A model generated the notes under the pieces. It saw only the letters and a list, made by a program, of their open reading frames with translations. It made no database searches and had not been told where the DNA came from. This document shows, piece by piece, positions 16,214 to 24,417 of a DNA stretch of 44,174 bases (position 1 is its first letter; each line of letters begins with the position of its first letter). The position numbers and the translations under genes were made by a program. The stretch lies in assembly GCA_009694745.1 (NCBI GenBank), contig SHUF01000019.1, positions 1 to 44,174 on the forward strand. Reading direction: 5' to 3'. Source of the stretch: Acidobacteriota bacterium (GTDB lineage Bacteria; Acidobacteriota; Vicinamibacteria; Vicinamibacterales; SCN-69-37).

Positions 16214-18471
16214 GCCCGACGATGACGCTTGACCGCCGAGATTTCCTGCGCGTCACGGCCCTGGCCGGTGGCGGCTTCATGATCGCCACCTACCTCGAAC
16301 CGCTGGACATCTTTGCGCAAGGCCGCGGCAACGCGGCGCCGCTCGATCCCAACGCGTTTGTTTCGATCGACGCCAATGGCATCGTGACCATCACCGCCAA
16401 GAACCCCGAGATCGGCCAGGGCGTGAAGATCATGCTGCCGATGCTTATCGCCGAAGAGCTTGATGCGGACTGGAAGGACGTCCGTATCGTGCAGGGCGAC
16501 CTCAACCCCGCGAAATACGGCAATCAGTCAGCCGGCGGCAGCACGGCAACGCCGAACAACTGGATCCCCATGCGTCAGATGGGCGGCGCCGCGCGCCACA
16601 TGCTGATCACGGCTGCGGCCGAGCAGTGGGGTGTGCCGGCATCTGAGATCACCACAATGCCCGGCCGTGTTGTGCACGCGTCGTCGAACCGGTCTGCGGG
16701 TTACGGCCAGTTTGCGGCTGCCGCAGCGCGGATGACGCCGCCGGCGCTCGCGTCGGTGGTAATGAAGGATCCCAAGACCTACCGATTCATCGGCAAGCCA
16801 ATGCCAGGCGTGGATAACCACAAGATCGTCACCGGCCAGCCGCTGTTTGGCAGCGACATCAAGCTGCCGGGCATGTTGCACGGTATCTATCAGCGATGCC
16901 CTGTGATTGGCGGCAAGGCGATCAGCGCAAACCTTGAGGCCATCAAGGCACTACCTGGCATTCGTCACGCATTCATCATTCCGGACAGCGTGGGTGGCGG
17001 CTCGATGAGCGGCGTCGCCATCGTCGCCGACAGCTGGTGGTACGCCGAGAACGCGCGGAAGCAACTCAAGGTGGTGTGGGATGAGGGGAAGACCGCGGCT
17101 GACAGCACCGTCGGCTTCGCCACGAAGGCCGCGGCGATGGCGCCGATGGCTCCCCAGAGCACGACGCGCGCGGACGGCGACGTAGACGCCGCGCTCGCTG
17201 GCGCGGCCAAGACAATAGAGGCCGCGTACGCCTATCCGTTCCTCGCGCACGCGCCGATGGAGCCGCCGAATGCAACTGCGGTCTTTGCCAATGACAAGCT
17301 CGAGATGTGGGCAGGCACACAGCAGCCCGGTGGCGTGGTCAATACGATCGCCGCGGCGCTCGCGATTACGCCGGCCGACATCACCGTGCATCTGCCGCGC
17401 ATGGGCGGCAGTTTCGGACGCCGCCTCTACAACGACTACGTGATCGAAACCGCGGTTATCGCCAAGACGATTGGCGTGCCGGTGCAGATCCGCTGGTCGC
17501 GCGAAGACGAAATGAAGCAGGAAGTGTTCCGGCCCGCGGGTTATCACCACCTGAAGGGCGGTCTGGACGCGTCTGGGTCACTTGTCGCCTGGCGCAATCA
17601 CTTCATCTCGTTCAGCAACGAGGCGCCACCTCCGGCTGCCGGCGCGCCGGCTCAGCAGGGTCCGGCCGTGCGTCCCGCACCGTCCTCCACACTGGGCGCC
17701 ACGGAGTTCCCGGCGCGGTTTGTCCCGAACTTCGCGACCCATGCGTCGATGATGCCGCTGGGTGTGACGACTGGGGCACACCGGGCGCCGGGCGCGTGCT
17801 CACTTTCGTTTGTCATGCAGTCGTTCCTGGATGAGTTGGCACACGCCGCCGGCAAAGACCCGGTGCAGTTCCGGCTCGACCTGCTGGCTCGCACTCCGAT
17901 CGCGCTTCCCCAGCAGGGCGGCGGCGCTGGCGGTGGCGGTCGCGCCTTCAGCGCGGAGAGCATGGCTGGTGTGCTCAAGCTGGTCGCTGAAAAATCAGGC
18001 TGGGGCACACGAACGCTGCCGAAGGGCACCGCGATGGGTGTGGCATTTCACTTCAGTCACCAGGGTCATTTCGCCGAAGTCGCCGAAGTGAGCGTGGACG
18101 CAAACAAGCGGATCAAGGTCAACAAGGTCTGGGTGGCTGGTGATATCGGCCGGCACATCATCAATCCGCTCAATGCCGAGAGTCAGGTACACAGCGCGGT
18201 GATCGACGGTCTGAGCCAACTCATGCTTGAGATCACGGTGGATGGCGGCAAGGTTGTGCAGAGCAACTTCGACACCTACCCGGTTCTGCGGATGCGGCAG
18301 GCGCCGCCGGTGATTGAAACGCACTGGCTCATCTCCGACAACAACCCAACGGGACTGGGTGAACCAGCGCTGCCGCCAATCATCCCGGCCGTGACCAACG
18401 CGATCTTCAGTGCCACGGGCACGCGCGTGCGTTCCCTGCCGCTGACCAAACACGGATTCAGCTGGAGGTAA
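16210..18471 (+). CDS. IorB-like molybdopterin-binding subunit, Tat-exported
   Basis: A 753-residue Mo subunit of the isoquinoline 1-oxidoreductase beta / periplasmic aldehyde dehydrogenase type. The N-terminus has a twin-arginine signal ([16 protein letters not shown], Arg9-Arg10), so the folded enzyme with its partner is exported. Mo-cofactor motifs: [55 protein letters not shown], and [12 protein letters not shown] with the catalytic Glu718 present. A glycine-rich loop (about 567-576) is unusual but short. The cytochrome c gene begins 5 bp after its stop, which suggests electrons leave through that cytochrome. Likely substrates are aldehydes or N-heterocycles; the sequence does not say which. 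Confidence 0.9.
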   Translation: MSPTMTLDRRDFLRVTALAGGGFMIATYLEPLDIFAQGRGNAAPLDPNAFVSIDANGIVTITAKNPEIGQGVKIMLPMLIAEELDADWKDVRIVQGDLNPAKYGNQSAGGSTATPNNWIPMRQMGGAARHMLITAAAEQWGVPASEITTMPGRVVHASSNRSAGYGQFAAAAARMTPPALASVVMKDPKTYRFIGKPMPGVDNHKIVTGQPLFGSDIKLPGMLHGIYQRCPVIGGKAISANLEAIKALPGIRHAFIIPDSVGGGSMSGVAIVADSWWYAENARKQLKVVWDEGKTAADSTVGFATKAAAMAPMAPQSTTRADGDVDAALAGAAKTIEAAYAYPFLAHAPMEPPNATAVFANDKLEMWAGTQQPGGVVNTIAAALAITPADITVHLPRMGGSFGRRLYNDYVIETAVIAKTIGVPVQIRWSREDEMKQEVFRPAGYHHLKGGLDASGSLVAWRNHFISFSNEAPPPAAGAPAQQGPAVRPAPSSTLGATEFPARFVPNFATHASMMPLGVTTGAHRAPGACSLSFVMQSFLDELAHAAGKDPVQFRLDLLARTPIALPQQGGGAGGGGRAFSAESMAGVLKLVAEKSGWGTRTLPKGTAMGVAFHFSHQGHFAEVAEVSVDANKRIKVNKVWVAGDIGRHIINPLNAESQVHSAVIDGLSQLMLEITVDGGKVVQSNFDTYPVLRMRQAPPVIETHWLISDNNPTGLGEPALPPIIPAVTNAIFSATGTRVRSLPLTKHGFSWR

Positions 18472-18476
18472 GGCTC

Positions 18477-18899
18477 GTGACGTTCGGCAAGACGTGCGCC
18501 CTCATCATGGGGGCCGTGGTCGTGTGGTCTGCGTGTGCGCTGGCGAGCCAAAAGACCACCAACGACGGCATCTACTCAAAGGCCCAGGCGGATGCCGCCA
18601 AGGCGCCGTACGTGAAGCTCTGCAGCGAATGTCATGCGTTTACGGTGGCAGCGCTCAAGCAGCCCAAAGACCTGCCCCTGGGTGAAGAGCCCTTTCTCAA
18701 GAAGTGGGAAGGCCGGACGCTTGACGAGCTCCTCACGCTCATTGTCACGACGATGCCCAATGACGGATCGGCTGTCGTGAACGACGATGAGGCGCTGAAC
18801 CTGCTGGCGTATGTGCTTCAGCAGAACGGCTTCGCTCCGGGGAAGGCCGCGTTGTCCAAAGAAGGCGCGGCGGCGGTCATCGAGCGGCCAAAGAAGTAA
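18477..18899 (+). CDS. Small monohaem cytochrome c
   Basis: A 140-residue exported protein: signal peptide to about residue 24 and a single haem-binding motif CSECH (49-53). The likely axial methionine is in TTMPND, followed by a C-terminal helix (EALNLLAYVLQQNGF) typical of class I cytochromes c. Start GTG at 18477, five bases after the stop of the Mo subunit and with GGAGG overlapping that gene's end. The position strongly suggests it is the electron acceptor of the IorAB-like dehydrogenase. Confidence 0.88.
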   Translation: MTFGKTCALIMGAVVVWSACALASQKTTNDGIYSKAQADAAKAPYVKLCSECHAFTVAALKQPKDLPLGEEPFLKKWEGRTLDELLTLIVTTMPNDGSAVVNDDEALNLLAYVLQQNGFAPGKAALSKEGAAAVIERPKK

Positions 18900-18921
18900 G
18901 TCCAGTGTCCAGGGTCCGAAT

Positions 18922-19242
18922 ATGAGAATGATCACTTCCGTCGTCTGCTCAGTTATCGTCGTCATGGCCGCCGCGACGCTTGTCGCGCACAACATCACGT
19001 TCAAGGGGACGGCGCTTGAGGCCGACAAGGCCAGCGTCAAGGTGAATGTGGTTGATGCGAAGACCAAAAAAATCGCGCCAATGGTGTTCGCCGTTGACGC
19101 AGAGACCAAGGTCCTGCGAGACGATGTGGTGGTGACGTTTGCCAATGCGAAGATTCAGAAGGGCGAACCCATCTCGGTCACCGTGGACCATGACCTCGAC
19201 GAGGAACTGGCGCAGGTGATTCGTCTCGGCAAGACGAAGTGA
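18922..19242 (+). CDS. Small exported protein, OB-fold/CusF-like (paralogue of 42094-42429)
   Basis: About 106 residues: a signal peptide ending near VAH, then an all-beta domain of about 80 residues (FKGTALEADKASVKVNVVD, TKVLRDDVVVTF, IQKGEPISVTV). It is clearly paralogous to the protein at 42094-42429, sharing TFKGT, KTKK, TKVLR, VVTFA and IQKGE at the same spacing. The strand pattern and a methionine after the KTKK turn recall the periplasmic copper chaperone CusF, but overall identity to CusF cannot be claimed. Both paralogues directly follow a cytochrome c gene. Start ATG 18922 or 18928. Confidence 0.7.
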   Translation: MRMITSVVCSVIVVMAAATLVAHNITFKGTALEADKASVKVNVVDAKTKKIAPMVFAVDAETKVLRDDVVVTFANAKIQKGEPISVTVDHDLDEELAQVIRLGKTK

Positions 19243-19946
19243 GCGCGATGCGGCCGCGTGCCTGGCTCGGAGTGCTGCTGGCTCTGGGCCTGGTGGCGAT
19301 GATTGCGCCTGAGACTCTGTGGGCGCATGGCGTCTCCAACCGGGACGCCGCGTTTGTACGTAGCGTGACCGGCGCCGTGCCCGCGCCGTTCATGTATCTG
19401 GGCGCGAAGCATATGGTCACGGGCTATGACCACCTGCTGTTCCTGGTGGGCGTGATCTTCTTCCTCTACCGCACCGGCGACGTTATCAAGTACGTGAGTT
19501 TGTTCACCCTGGGCCACAGCCTGACGTTGCTGCTGGGCGTGCTCGCGCAGGTGCCGGCCAACGCGTATCTCATTGACGCGGTGATTGGCCTGTCGGTGGT
19601 GTACAAGGGATTCGAGAACATCGGGGGTTTCGAACGCGTGATCGGGTTTCGGCCCGATGCGCGCGTGGCCGTGCTCGTGTTCGGCCTGTTCCACGGTTTT
19701 GGGCTCGCGACGAAGCTGCAGGAACTGTCGCTGCCAGCCAATGGTCTGGTGCCTAACCTCGTCGCGTTCAACGTAGGCGTCGAGATCGGCCAGGGCCTGG
19801 CCCTGATGGGAATCCTGATTGCGCTGACCTGGTGGCGGACACGCATCGGATTCCTGCGACACGCGTTCGCGACGAACACCGTTTTGATGGCCGGGGGATT
19901 CCTGCTGATGGGCTACCAGCTGGCGGGATACGTGGTGAATCGATGA
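19239..19946 (+). CDS. HupE/UreJ-family membrane protein
   Basis: A 235-residue membrane protein with a signal-like first helix, the conserved AHG at the mature start, HMVTGYDHLLFLVGVIFFLY, TLGHSLTLLLGV and LFHGFGLATKLQEL, the His/Asp-bearing helices of the HupE/UreJ family (putative nickel, cobalt or other metal permeases). Six to seven membrane segments are visible. GTG 19239 overlaps the previous stop (GTGA); ATG 19248 is the alternative start. Its place between the small exported protein and an anchored protein suggests a metal-supply role for the redox enzymes, though this is inference. Confidence 0.82.
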   Translation: MSAMRPRAWLGVLLALGLVAMIAPETLWAHGVSNRDAAFVRSVTGAVPAPFMYLGAKHMVTGYDHLLFLVGVIFFLYRTGDVIKYVSLFTLGHSLTLLLGVLAQVPANAYLIDAVIGLSVVYKGFENIGGFERVIGFRPDARVAVLVFGLFHGFGLATKLQELSLPANGLVPNLVAFNVGVEIGQGLALMGILIALTWWRTRIGFLRHAFATNTVLMAGGFLLMGYQLAGYVVNR

Positions 19947-20530
19947 CGACCCCTCCCGCAACTCGGCGTATCCTCGCGGCCGCTGCGCTGGCGCTGATGG
20001 TCGCCCTGGTCGTGCTGGTCGTGGCGGTGCTGCCTGCTGAATACGGCATCGACCCCCTTGGCACCGGCCGCGCGCTCGGGTTGACGGCGTTGGCCGGCAC
20101 CGACGAAGAGGCGGAGTCGGCGACTGCACAACCCACCCAGATCCTCGGCGTAAACACGCGGCAGTCAGGCGCGCTGGCCCAGGACGTGTTCACCGTGGAA
20201 CTGCGCCCGTTTGAAGGTGTTGAATACAAGTACCGGATGGAACAAGGCGCGAGCCTTGTATACACCTGGACCGCATCCGCGGCGGTCGCCTTCGATTTCC
20301 ATGGGGAACCTGATGGTGCGCCTGCGCGTTATTCGGAGAGTTACGGCAAGGGCACCGCAACGACGGCCCAGGGTGTGTTCATCGCCCCGAAGCCAGGCAT
20401 CCACGGGTGGTTCTGGGAGAATCCCGGCGCCGGACGCGTGACAATCACCCTCACCACATCGGGTTTCTACACTGCGTCAACGGAGTACCGTGACGGTGAA
20501 GAGCGCAGGCGGAAGTTCGGAGGGCAATAG
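19943..20530 (+). CDS. Membrane-anchored periplasmic protein of unknown function, linked to HupE
   Basis: A 195-residue protein with one N-terminal membrane segment (about 10-31) and a periplasmic domain containing a predicted beta-rich core (FTVELRPFEGVEYKYRM, VYTWTASAAVAFDFHGEP, GIHGWFWENPGAGRVTITL). It resembles the 'transmembrane anchor' proteins found beside HupE-type permeases in metal-resistance clusters; no catalytic motif is recognised. Start ATG 19943 overlaps the HupE stop (ATGA). The histidine- and tryptophan-containing loop GIHGWFWEN could be a ligand site, but this is speculative. Confidence 0.6.
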   Translation: MTTPPATRRILAAAALALMVALVVLVVAVLPAEYGIDPLGTGRALGLTALAGTDEEAESATAQPTQILGVNTRQSGALAQDVFTVELRPFEGVEYKYRMEQGASLVYTWTASAAVAFDFHGEPDGAPARYSESYGKGTATTAQGVFIAPKPGIHGWFWENPGAGRVTITLTTSGFYTASTEYRDGEERRRKFGGQ

Positions 20531-20560
20531 AATCGGCAGGGCTGACGTCATACGGAGTCT

Positions 20561-20597
20561 CGGCTAACGAGCCGTCCCGGTGCCTTAACCGTGGCAC
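20561..20597 (+). terminator. Two small hairpins between the HupE operon and the CotH gene
   Basis: CGGCT/AGCCG (20561-20565 with 20570-20574, loop AACG) is followed by GTGCC/GGCAC (20580-20584 with 20593-20597). There is no T-run, so termination is only a possibility; nothing else is seen in this 85-bp gap. Confidence 0.25.
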
Positions 20598-20615
20598 AAT
20601 CGCGCTGCAGTCCCC

Positions 20616-22478
20616 ATGACCAGCCTGCCTTCCCTGCTCTCCATGTTCCTGGTCGCCGGCGTGGCTCTTCCTGTTGGGCAGCAGGCGCCGCCAGCCGGCC
20701 GCGGCACCGTTCCGGTGCAGGGTGCCGAGCCCGACATCGCGCTCGTCGACCGATTCGACAAGGACGGCAACAAGCGACTCGACCACGCTGAGCGAAGTGC
20801 CGCGCGTGAGTACCTGACTGCGCACCCGGAGCTTCGTCGTGCCGTCCGGCCACCGTCGATGACGCGCCGGGGATCTCCCGGGCCAAAGCTCTCGCCAAAA
20901 GACGTGCGGACGTTCCCTGCCGACGTTTCTCTCTACGACGCCGGCTCATTGCGCACGATGTTCCTCCAGTTTGAGGGCGACGACTGGGAGCAGGAACTGG
21001 CCGCGTTCTACCATACCGATGTCGAGGTTCCGGCCACGGCGATCGTGGATGGCAAGACGTATCGGGACGTGGGTGTCAGTTTTCGCGGCAACAACTCGTT
21101 CACGGCGGTACCGGAGAGCCTGAAGCGCCCGCTGAAGATCTCGTTTGATTCCGTGCACGCCGATCAACACTTTCTCAGATATCGCACGCTTCATCTGCTC
21201 AATGCGAATCAGGACCCGACCTATCTTCGGAGTCTGCTTTACCTCGACGTCGCCAGGGAATACATCCCGACGCTCAAGGTCAACTTCGTACGCGTTGTCA
21301 TCAACGGCGAAAGCTGGGGCGTGTATCCAAATCAGCAGGCGTTCGGCAAGGAGTTCCTGCGTGATGTCTACAAAGACACGACCGGCACGCAGTGGAAGTC
21401 GCCCAATAATTCAGTCGGCGGAGGCCTGTCGTATCTGGGCAACGATGTCGCGCTCTACCGGCGTTGGTACGAAATGAAAGGGAAGGACGATCCGGCAGCC
21501 TGGGCGGCGTTGATCCGAGTCACGAGGGTGCTGAACGACACGCCGGTGGAGCAACTGGAGCAGGCGCTGGCGCCGATCATGGATGTGGATGGCGCGCTGA
21601 AGTTCCTGGCGCTCGACGTGGCGCTCATCAACGGTGACGGCTACTGGAACGACGGGAGCGACTTCAATCTGTACTTCGACGCGAAAGGCCGGTTGCATCT
21701 GACGCCCCACGACGCGAACGAGGGATTCCGCGGCGGCGGTCGTGGGGGTCCGGCGCTCGATCCGCTAACGGCACTCGACGATCCGAACAAGGCGTTGAGA
21801 CACAAGCTGCTGGCGGTGCCCGCCCTGCGCACGCGGTATCTCGCCTACGTGGGTGATATCGCGGAGAAATGGCTCGACTGGGGCCGGCTGGGCCCGATGG
21901 TGGAGCGGTACCAGAAGCTCATCGGCGCGGACGTCGCCAATGACACGCGAAAGCTGGACACGACGGAGGCATTCACGACGGGTGTCCATGGCGACGGTAG
22001 GACGGAGCCCGCGGCCACGACCATCAAGGGGTTTGCCGCCCAACGCCGGGCGTTTCTACTCAATCACCCGGACGTCAAAGGAGCTCGCGCCAAGCTTGTG
22101 GCCGAGGCACAAGCCGTGCCCGAACCGTACCAGGCGGTCCTGACCACGCTCGGCAAGACCGGAGACTTCAAGGACGGCGTCCTCAAGGTCAACATTCCGC
22201 GCGGCGACGTGACGGTGACGATCGCCGGCCGCCCTGCGCCGACGCCGTTCGGCTTCGGAGGCTGGGTGGCCTTCACCAAAGGCGATCACGACATGGACGT
22301 CATGATGGGCGACCTGGTGCTCACCGAGGATGAGGTCAACCCGGTGATGTCCGCGATTCTCACCAACGGCCTTCAGGTCACCGCGCTGCACAATCACTTC
22401 TTCTGGGATCAACCGCGGATGTTCTACATGCACGTGCACGGCCACGGCACGGCGGCGGCAAGAGTGTCTTTGGCATGA
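20616..22478 (+). CDS. Exported EF-hand/CotH-kinase-family protein
   Basis: A 620-residue secreted protein. After a signal-like N-terminus there is one EF-hand calcium loop (DKDGNKRLDHAE, ligands at 48, 50, 52, 54, 56, 59). Residues about 95-450 form a CotH-like atypical kinase domain: YRDVGVSFRGNNSF, the basic KRPLKISFDS, LHLLNANQDPTYLRSLLYLDVAREY, VVINGESWGVYPNQQ, and LYFDAKGRLHLTPHDANEGF with the metal-binding acidic residue. The last 100 residues are beta-rich. CotH phosphorylates secreted proteins in spore formers; versions in Gram-negative bacteria are of unknown role and are sometimes linked to phosphate or matrix proteins. It is a single gene, convergent with the MFS transporter. Confidence 0.8.
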   Translation: MTSLPSLLSMFLVAGVALPVGQQAPPAGRGTVPVQGAEPDIALVDRFDKDGNKRLDHAERSAAREYLTAHPELRRAVRPPSMTRRGSPGPKLSPKDVRTFPADVSLYDAGSLRTMFLQFEGDDWEQELAAFYHTDVEVPATAIVDGKTYRDVGVSFRGNNSFTAVPESLKRPLKISFDSVHADQHFLRYRTLHLLNANQDPTYLRSLLYLDVAREYIPTLKVNFVRVVINGESWGVYPNQQAFGKEFLRDVYKDTTGTQWKSPNNSVGGGLSYLGNDVALYRRWYEMKGKDDPAAWAALIRVTRVLNDTPVEQLEQALAPIMDVDGALKFLALDVALINGDGYWNDGSDFNLYFDAKGRLHLTPHDANEGFRGGGRGGPALDPLTALDDPNKALRHKLLAVPALRTRYLAYVGDIAEKWLDWGRLGPMVERYQKLIGADVANDTRKLDTTEAFTTGVHGDGRTEPAATTIKGFAAQRRAFLLNHPDVKGARAKLVAEAQAVPEPYQAVLTTLGKTGDFKDGVLKVNIPRGDVTVTIAGRPAPTPFGFGGWVAFTKGDHDMDVMMGDLVLTEDEVNPVMSAILTNGLQVTALHNHFFWDQPRMFYMHVHGHGTAAARVSLA

Positions 22479-22479
22479 G

Positions 22480-23715
22480 TTACTCCCGGTTGGGTGACGG
22501 TAACGTCTCGGTCATCCGTATAGCGGCGACAACTCCGGAGGCAAAGGTCAACACCGCGATGACCCACATGGCGGCACTCAACCCGAACGCATCCGCAGTG
22601 ATGCCTGCGAGGAGTGCGCCCACCGCATAACCGAGGTCACGCCAGAGCCGGTACACGCCCACGGCCGAAGCCCGCCACACCGGGAGTGCGACATCACCAA
22701 TCGCCCCGAGCAACGTGGGGTAGACCATCGCCGTCCCGATCCCGAGCAGCACTGCGCCCACGGTAAATCCCTCGAACGCCTGGGCCATCGTCACCACCAC
22801 GATGCCGACCGCCTGGATCCACATGCCCCATACGATGAGCGGCTTTCGCCCGGTGCGGTCCGACAGCGGACCAGTGGCGAGTTGCGCAAGCCCCCACGTC
22901 GCCGGGTAGACCGCAGCGAGGGTTCCCACCTGCGCCAGGCTCATGCCATGCGCCGCGAATACCAGCGGGAAAAGGCCCCACGCCATTCCGTCGTTCAAGT
23001 TATTGACGAGGCCAGCCTGGCTGACGCTCGAGAGGTTGTGGTCGAGCCAGGTGGTGCGCCAGAAGACCTGGCGGGGCGTAAGAACGCCGGCGGGCATGCC
23101 GCCCACCAGAGCAGACTCGTGGGCGACATGATGCCGTGTTTCGCGCACGAGAAAGACCGACAGCGCGAACCCCACGATCACAAAACCCACACCCAGATAG
23201 AGCGGCTGCGGGCGGACGCCGTACCGTGCGGCGATCCAGCCCGTGGCCAACGCGCTGACCGCCACCGCCAGATACCCGGCAAACTCATTCAGGCCCATCG
23301 CCAGTCCGCGCTGCTTGGGACCGACCAGATCGATTTTCATGATGACGGTCATCGACCAGGTCAGACCCTGGCTGATGCCGAGCAGCAGATTGGCCGCGAG
23401 CACCCAATTCCACGTCGGAGCCCACATGAGCAGGAACGGCACGGGCACGGCCACCAGCCATCCGGCCACCAGCACGTGCTTGCGGCCGATCCGGTCCGAG
23501 AGCTGGCCTGCGCCGTAGTTGGTGAGCGCCTTCGCGAGGCCGAACACCACGATGAACGACAGCACGGCGGTCCGCGCGGCTAGGTGAAATTCCTGCTCGG
23601 CCATCGCCGGCAGAATGCTCCGCTCCAGGCCAACCATCGCGCCAACAAACGCGTTGACGACCACGAGCAGTGTGAACTGTGGAAGGTTTTCGCGGAGTCC
23701 GAGCTGCACGCTCAC
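22480..23715 (-). CDS. MFS transporter
   Basis: About 411 residues with 12 membrane helices. Major-facilitator signatures include GAGQLSDRIGRKHVLVAGW after helix 2 and LATGPLSDRTGRKPLIVWGM at the equivalent point in the second half. I take the GTG at 23715 (or 23709) as start because it precedes the first helix; the frame is open much further but the extension overlaps the upstream gene and is low-complexity. It is the last gene of the metal-efflux operon, 29 bp after the Met/His-rich protein. The substrate is unknown; the context suggests a metal, metallophore or drug. Confidence 0.8.
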   Translation of the reverse strand: MSVQLGLRENLPQFTLLVVVNAFVGAMVGLERSILPAMAEQEFHLAARTAVLSFIVVFGLAKALTNYGAGQLSDRIGRKHVLVAGWLVAVPVPFLLMWAPTWNWVLAANLLLGISQGLTWSMTVIMKIDLVGPKQRGLAMGLNEFAGYLAVAVSALATGWIAARYGVRPQPLYLGVGFVIVGFALSVFLVRETRHHVAHESALVGGMPAGVLTPRQVFWRTTWLDHNLSSVSQAGLVNNLNDGMAWGLFPLVFAAHGMSLAQVGTLAAVYPATWGLAQLATGPLSDRTGRKPLIVWGMWIQAVGIVVVTMAQAFEGFTVGAVLLGIGTAMVYPTLLGAIGDVALPVWRASAVGVYRLWRDLGYAVGALLAGITADAFGLSAAMWVIAVLTFASGVVAAIRMTETLPSPNRE

Positions 23716-23744
23716 GCCCGGCCCGCCATTTCCGCTCAATGCCG

Positions 23745-24371
23745 TCAGTGCACCCTGGCGCCCTTCGCCAGCATCAGGTGGTGCTCGGTGTGATGGTCGC
23801 CCTGCACGAGGAGGCCGGCAAATCCGAGGCCGCGAATCTTGGCGACCCTGCTCTCGTCGCCGGCGGACTTCGCCGTCACCGTGAGTCGGACGCCACCGGC
23901 GATCGCCGCTGTTGTGGCGCTCCACGCGGGCATCGCGTCGAGCATCGTGGCGTGCGGCACCACCATCCGCTTGATGGCCGCCGCCACTGATGCATCACCG
24001 GTCACATCCATGACCAAGCCATTCGCCACCTCTCGAGCCCTCACTCGAGACCGGAGCATCACCATGTCCATGTCGGCCAGGTGTTGGCGCAGGGCCTCAA
24101 GATTGACCTTTGACCAATCCGTCTTCGGATCGGCTTCCAGCAGCTTCACGATTTCACTGATGGCGGCAAACGCGGCTTGCCCACCCTGCGTGGACATCGG
24201 GCCGGCGTCATGCTGCATGTCTGGTGTGTGCTGCATCCCGGGCTTGTGTTGCATCGGCGCGGCAGGTGGCGCCTGGGCCACGGGTGGCGTTTGTGCGACG
24301 AGGCGTAACGAGAGGAGCACGACCGACAGAACGGCGAACACCAGCAGGCGTGGTTTCAAGAACATCGTCAT
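23745..24371 (-). CDS. Periplasmic Met/His-rich protein of unknown function in a metal-efflux operon
   Basis: A 208-residue protein with an N-terminal signal peptide, then a low-complexity stretch with repeated MQH units (PMQHKPGMQHTPDMQHDAGP, about 40-59), a pattern common in copper- or silver-binding periplasmic proteins. The rest is a predicted helical plus alpha/beta domain containing further His and Met (DMDMVMLRSRV, HHTEHHLMLAKG) that I cannot assign to a family. It lies 46 bp after the RND pump gene and before the MFS transporter on the same strand, so a metal-capture role is a reasonable inference. Confidence 0.6.
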   Translation of the reverse strand: MTMFLKPRLLVFAVLSVVLLSLRLVAQTPPVAQAPPAAPMQHKPGMQHTPDMQHDAGPMSTQGGQAAFAAISEIVKLLEADPKTDWSKVNLEALRQHLADMDMVMLRSRVRAREVANGLVMDVTGDASVAAAIKRMVVPHATMLDAMPAWSATTAAIAGGVRLTVTAKSAGDESRVAKIRGLGFAGLLVQGDHHTEHHLMLAKGARVH

Positions 24372-24417
24372 GTGCAGATAGTACGCCTTTGCGAGCAGAA
24401 GTGCCGGCTGGGATCCC

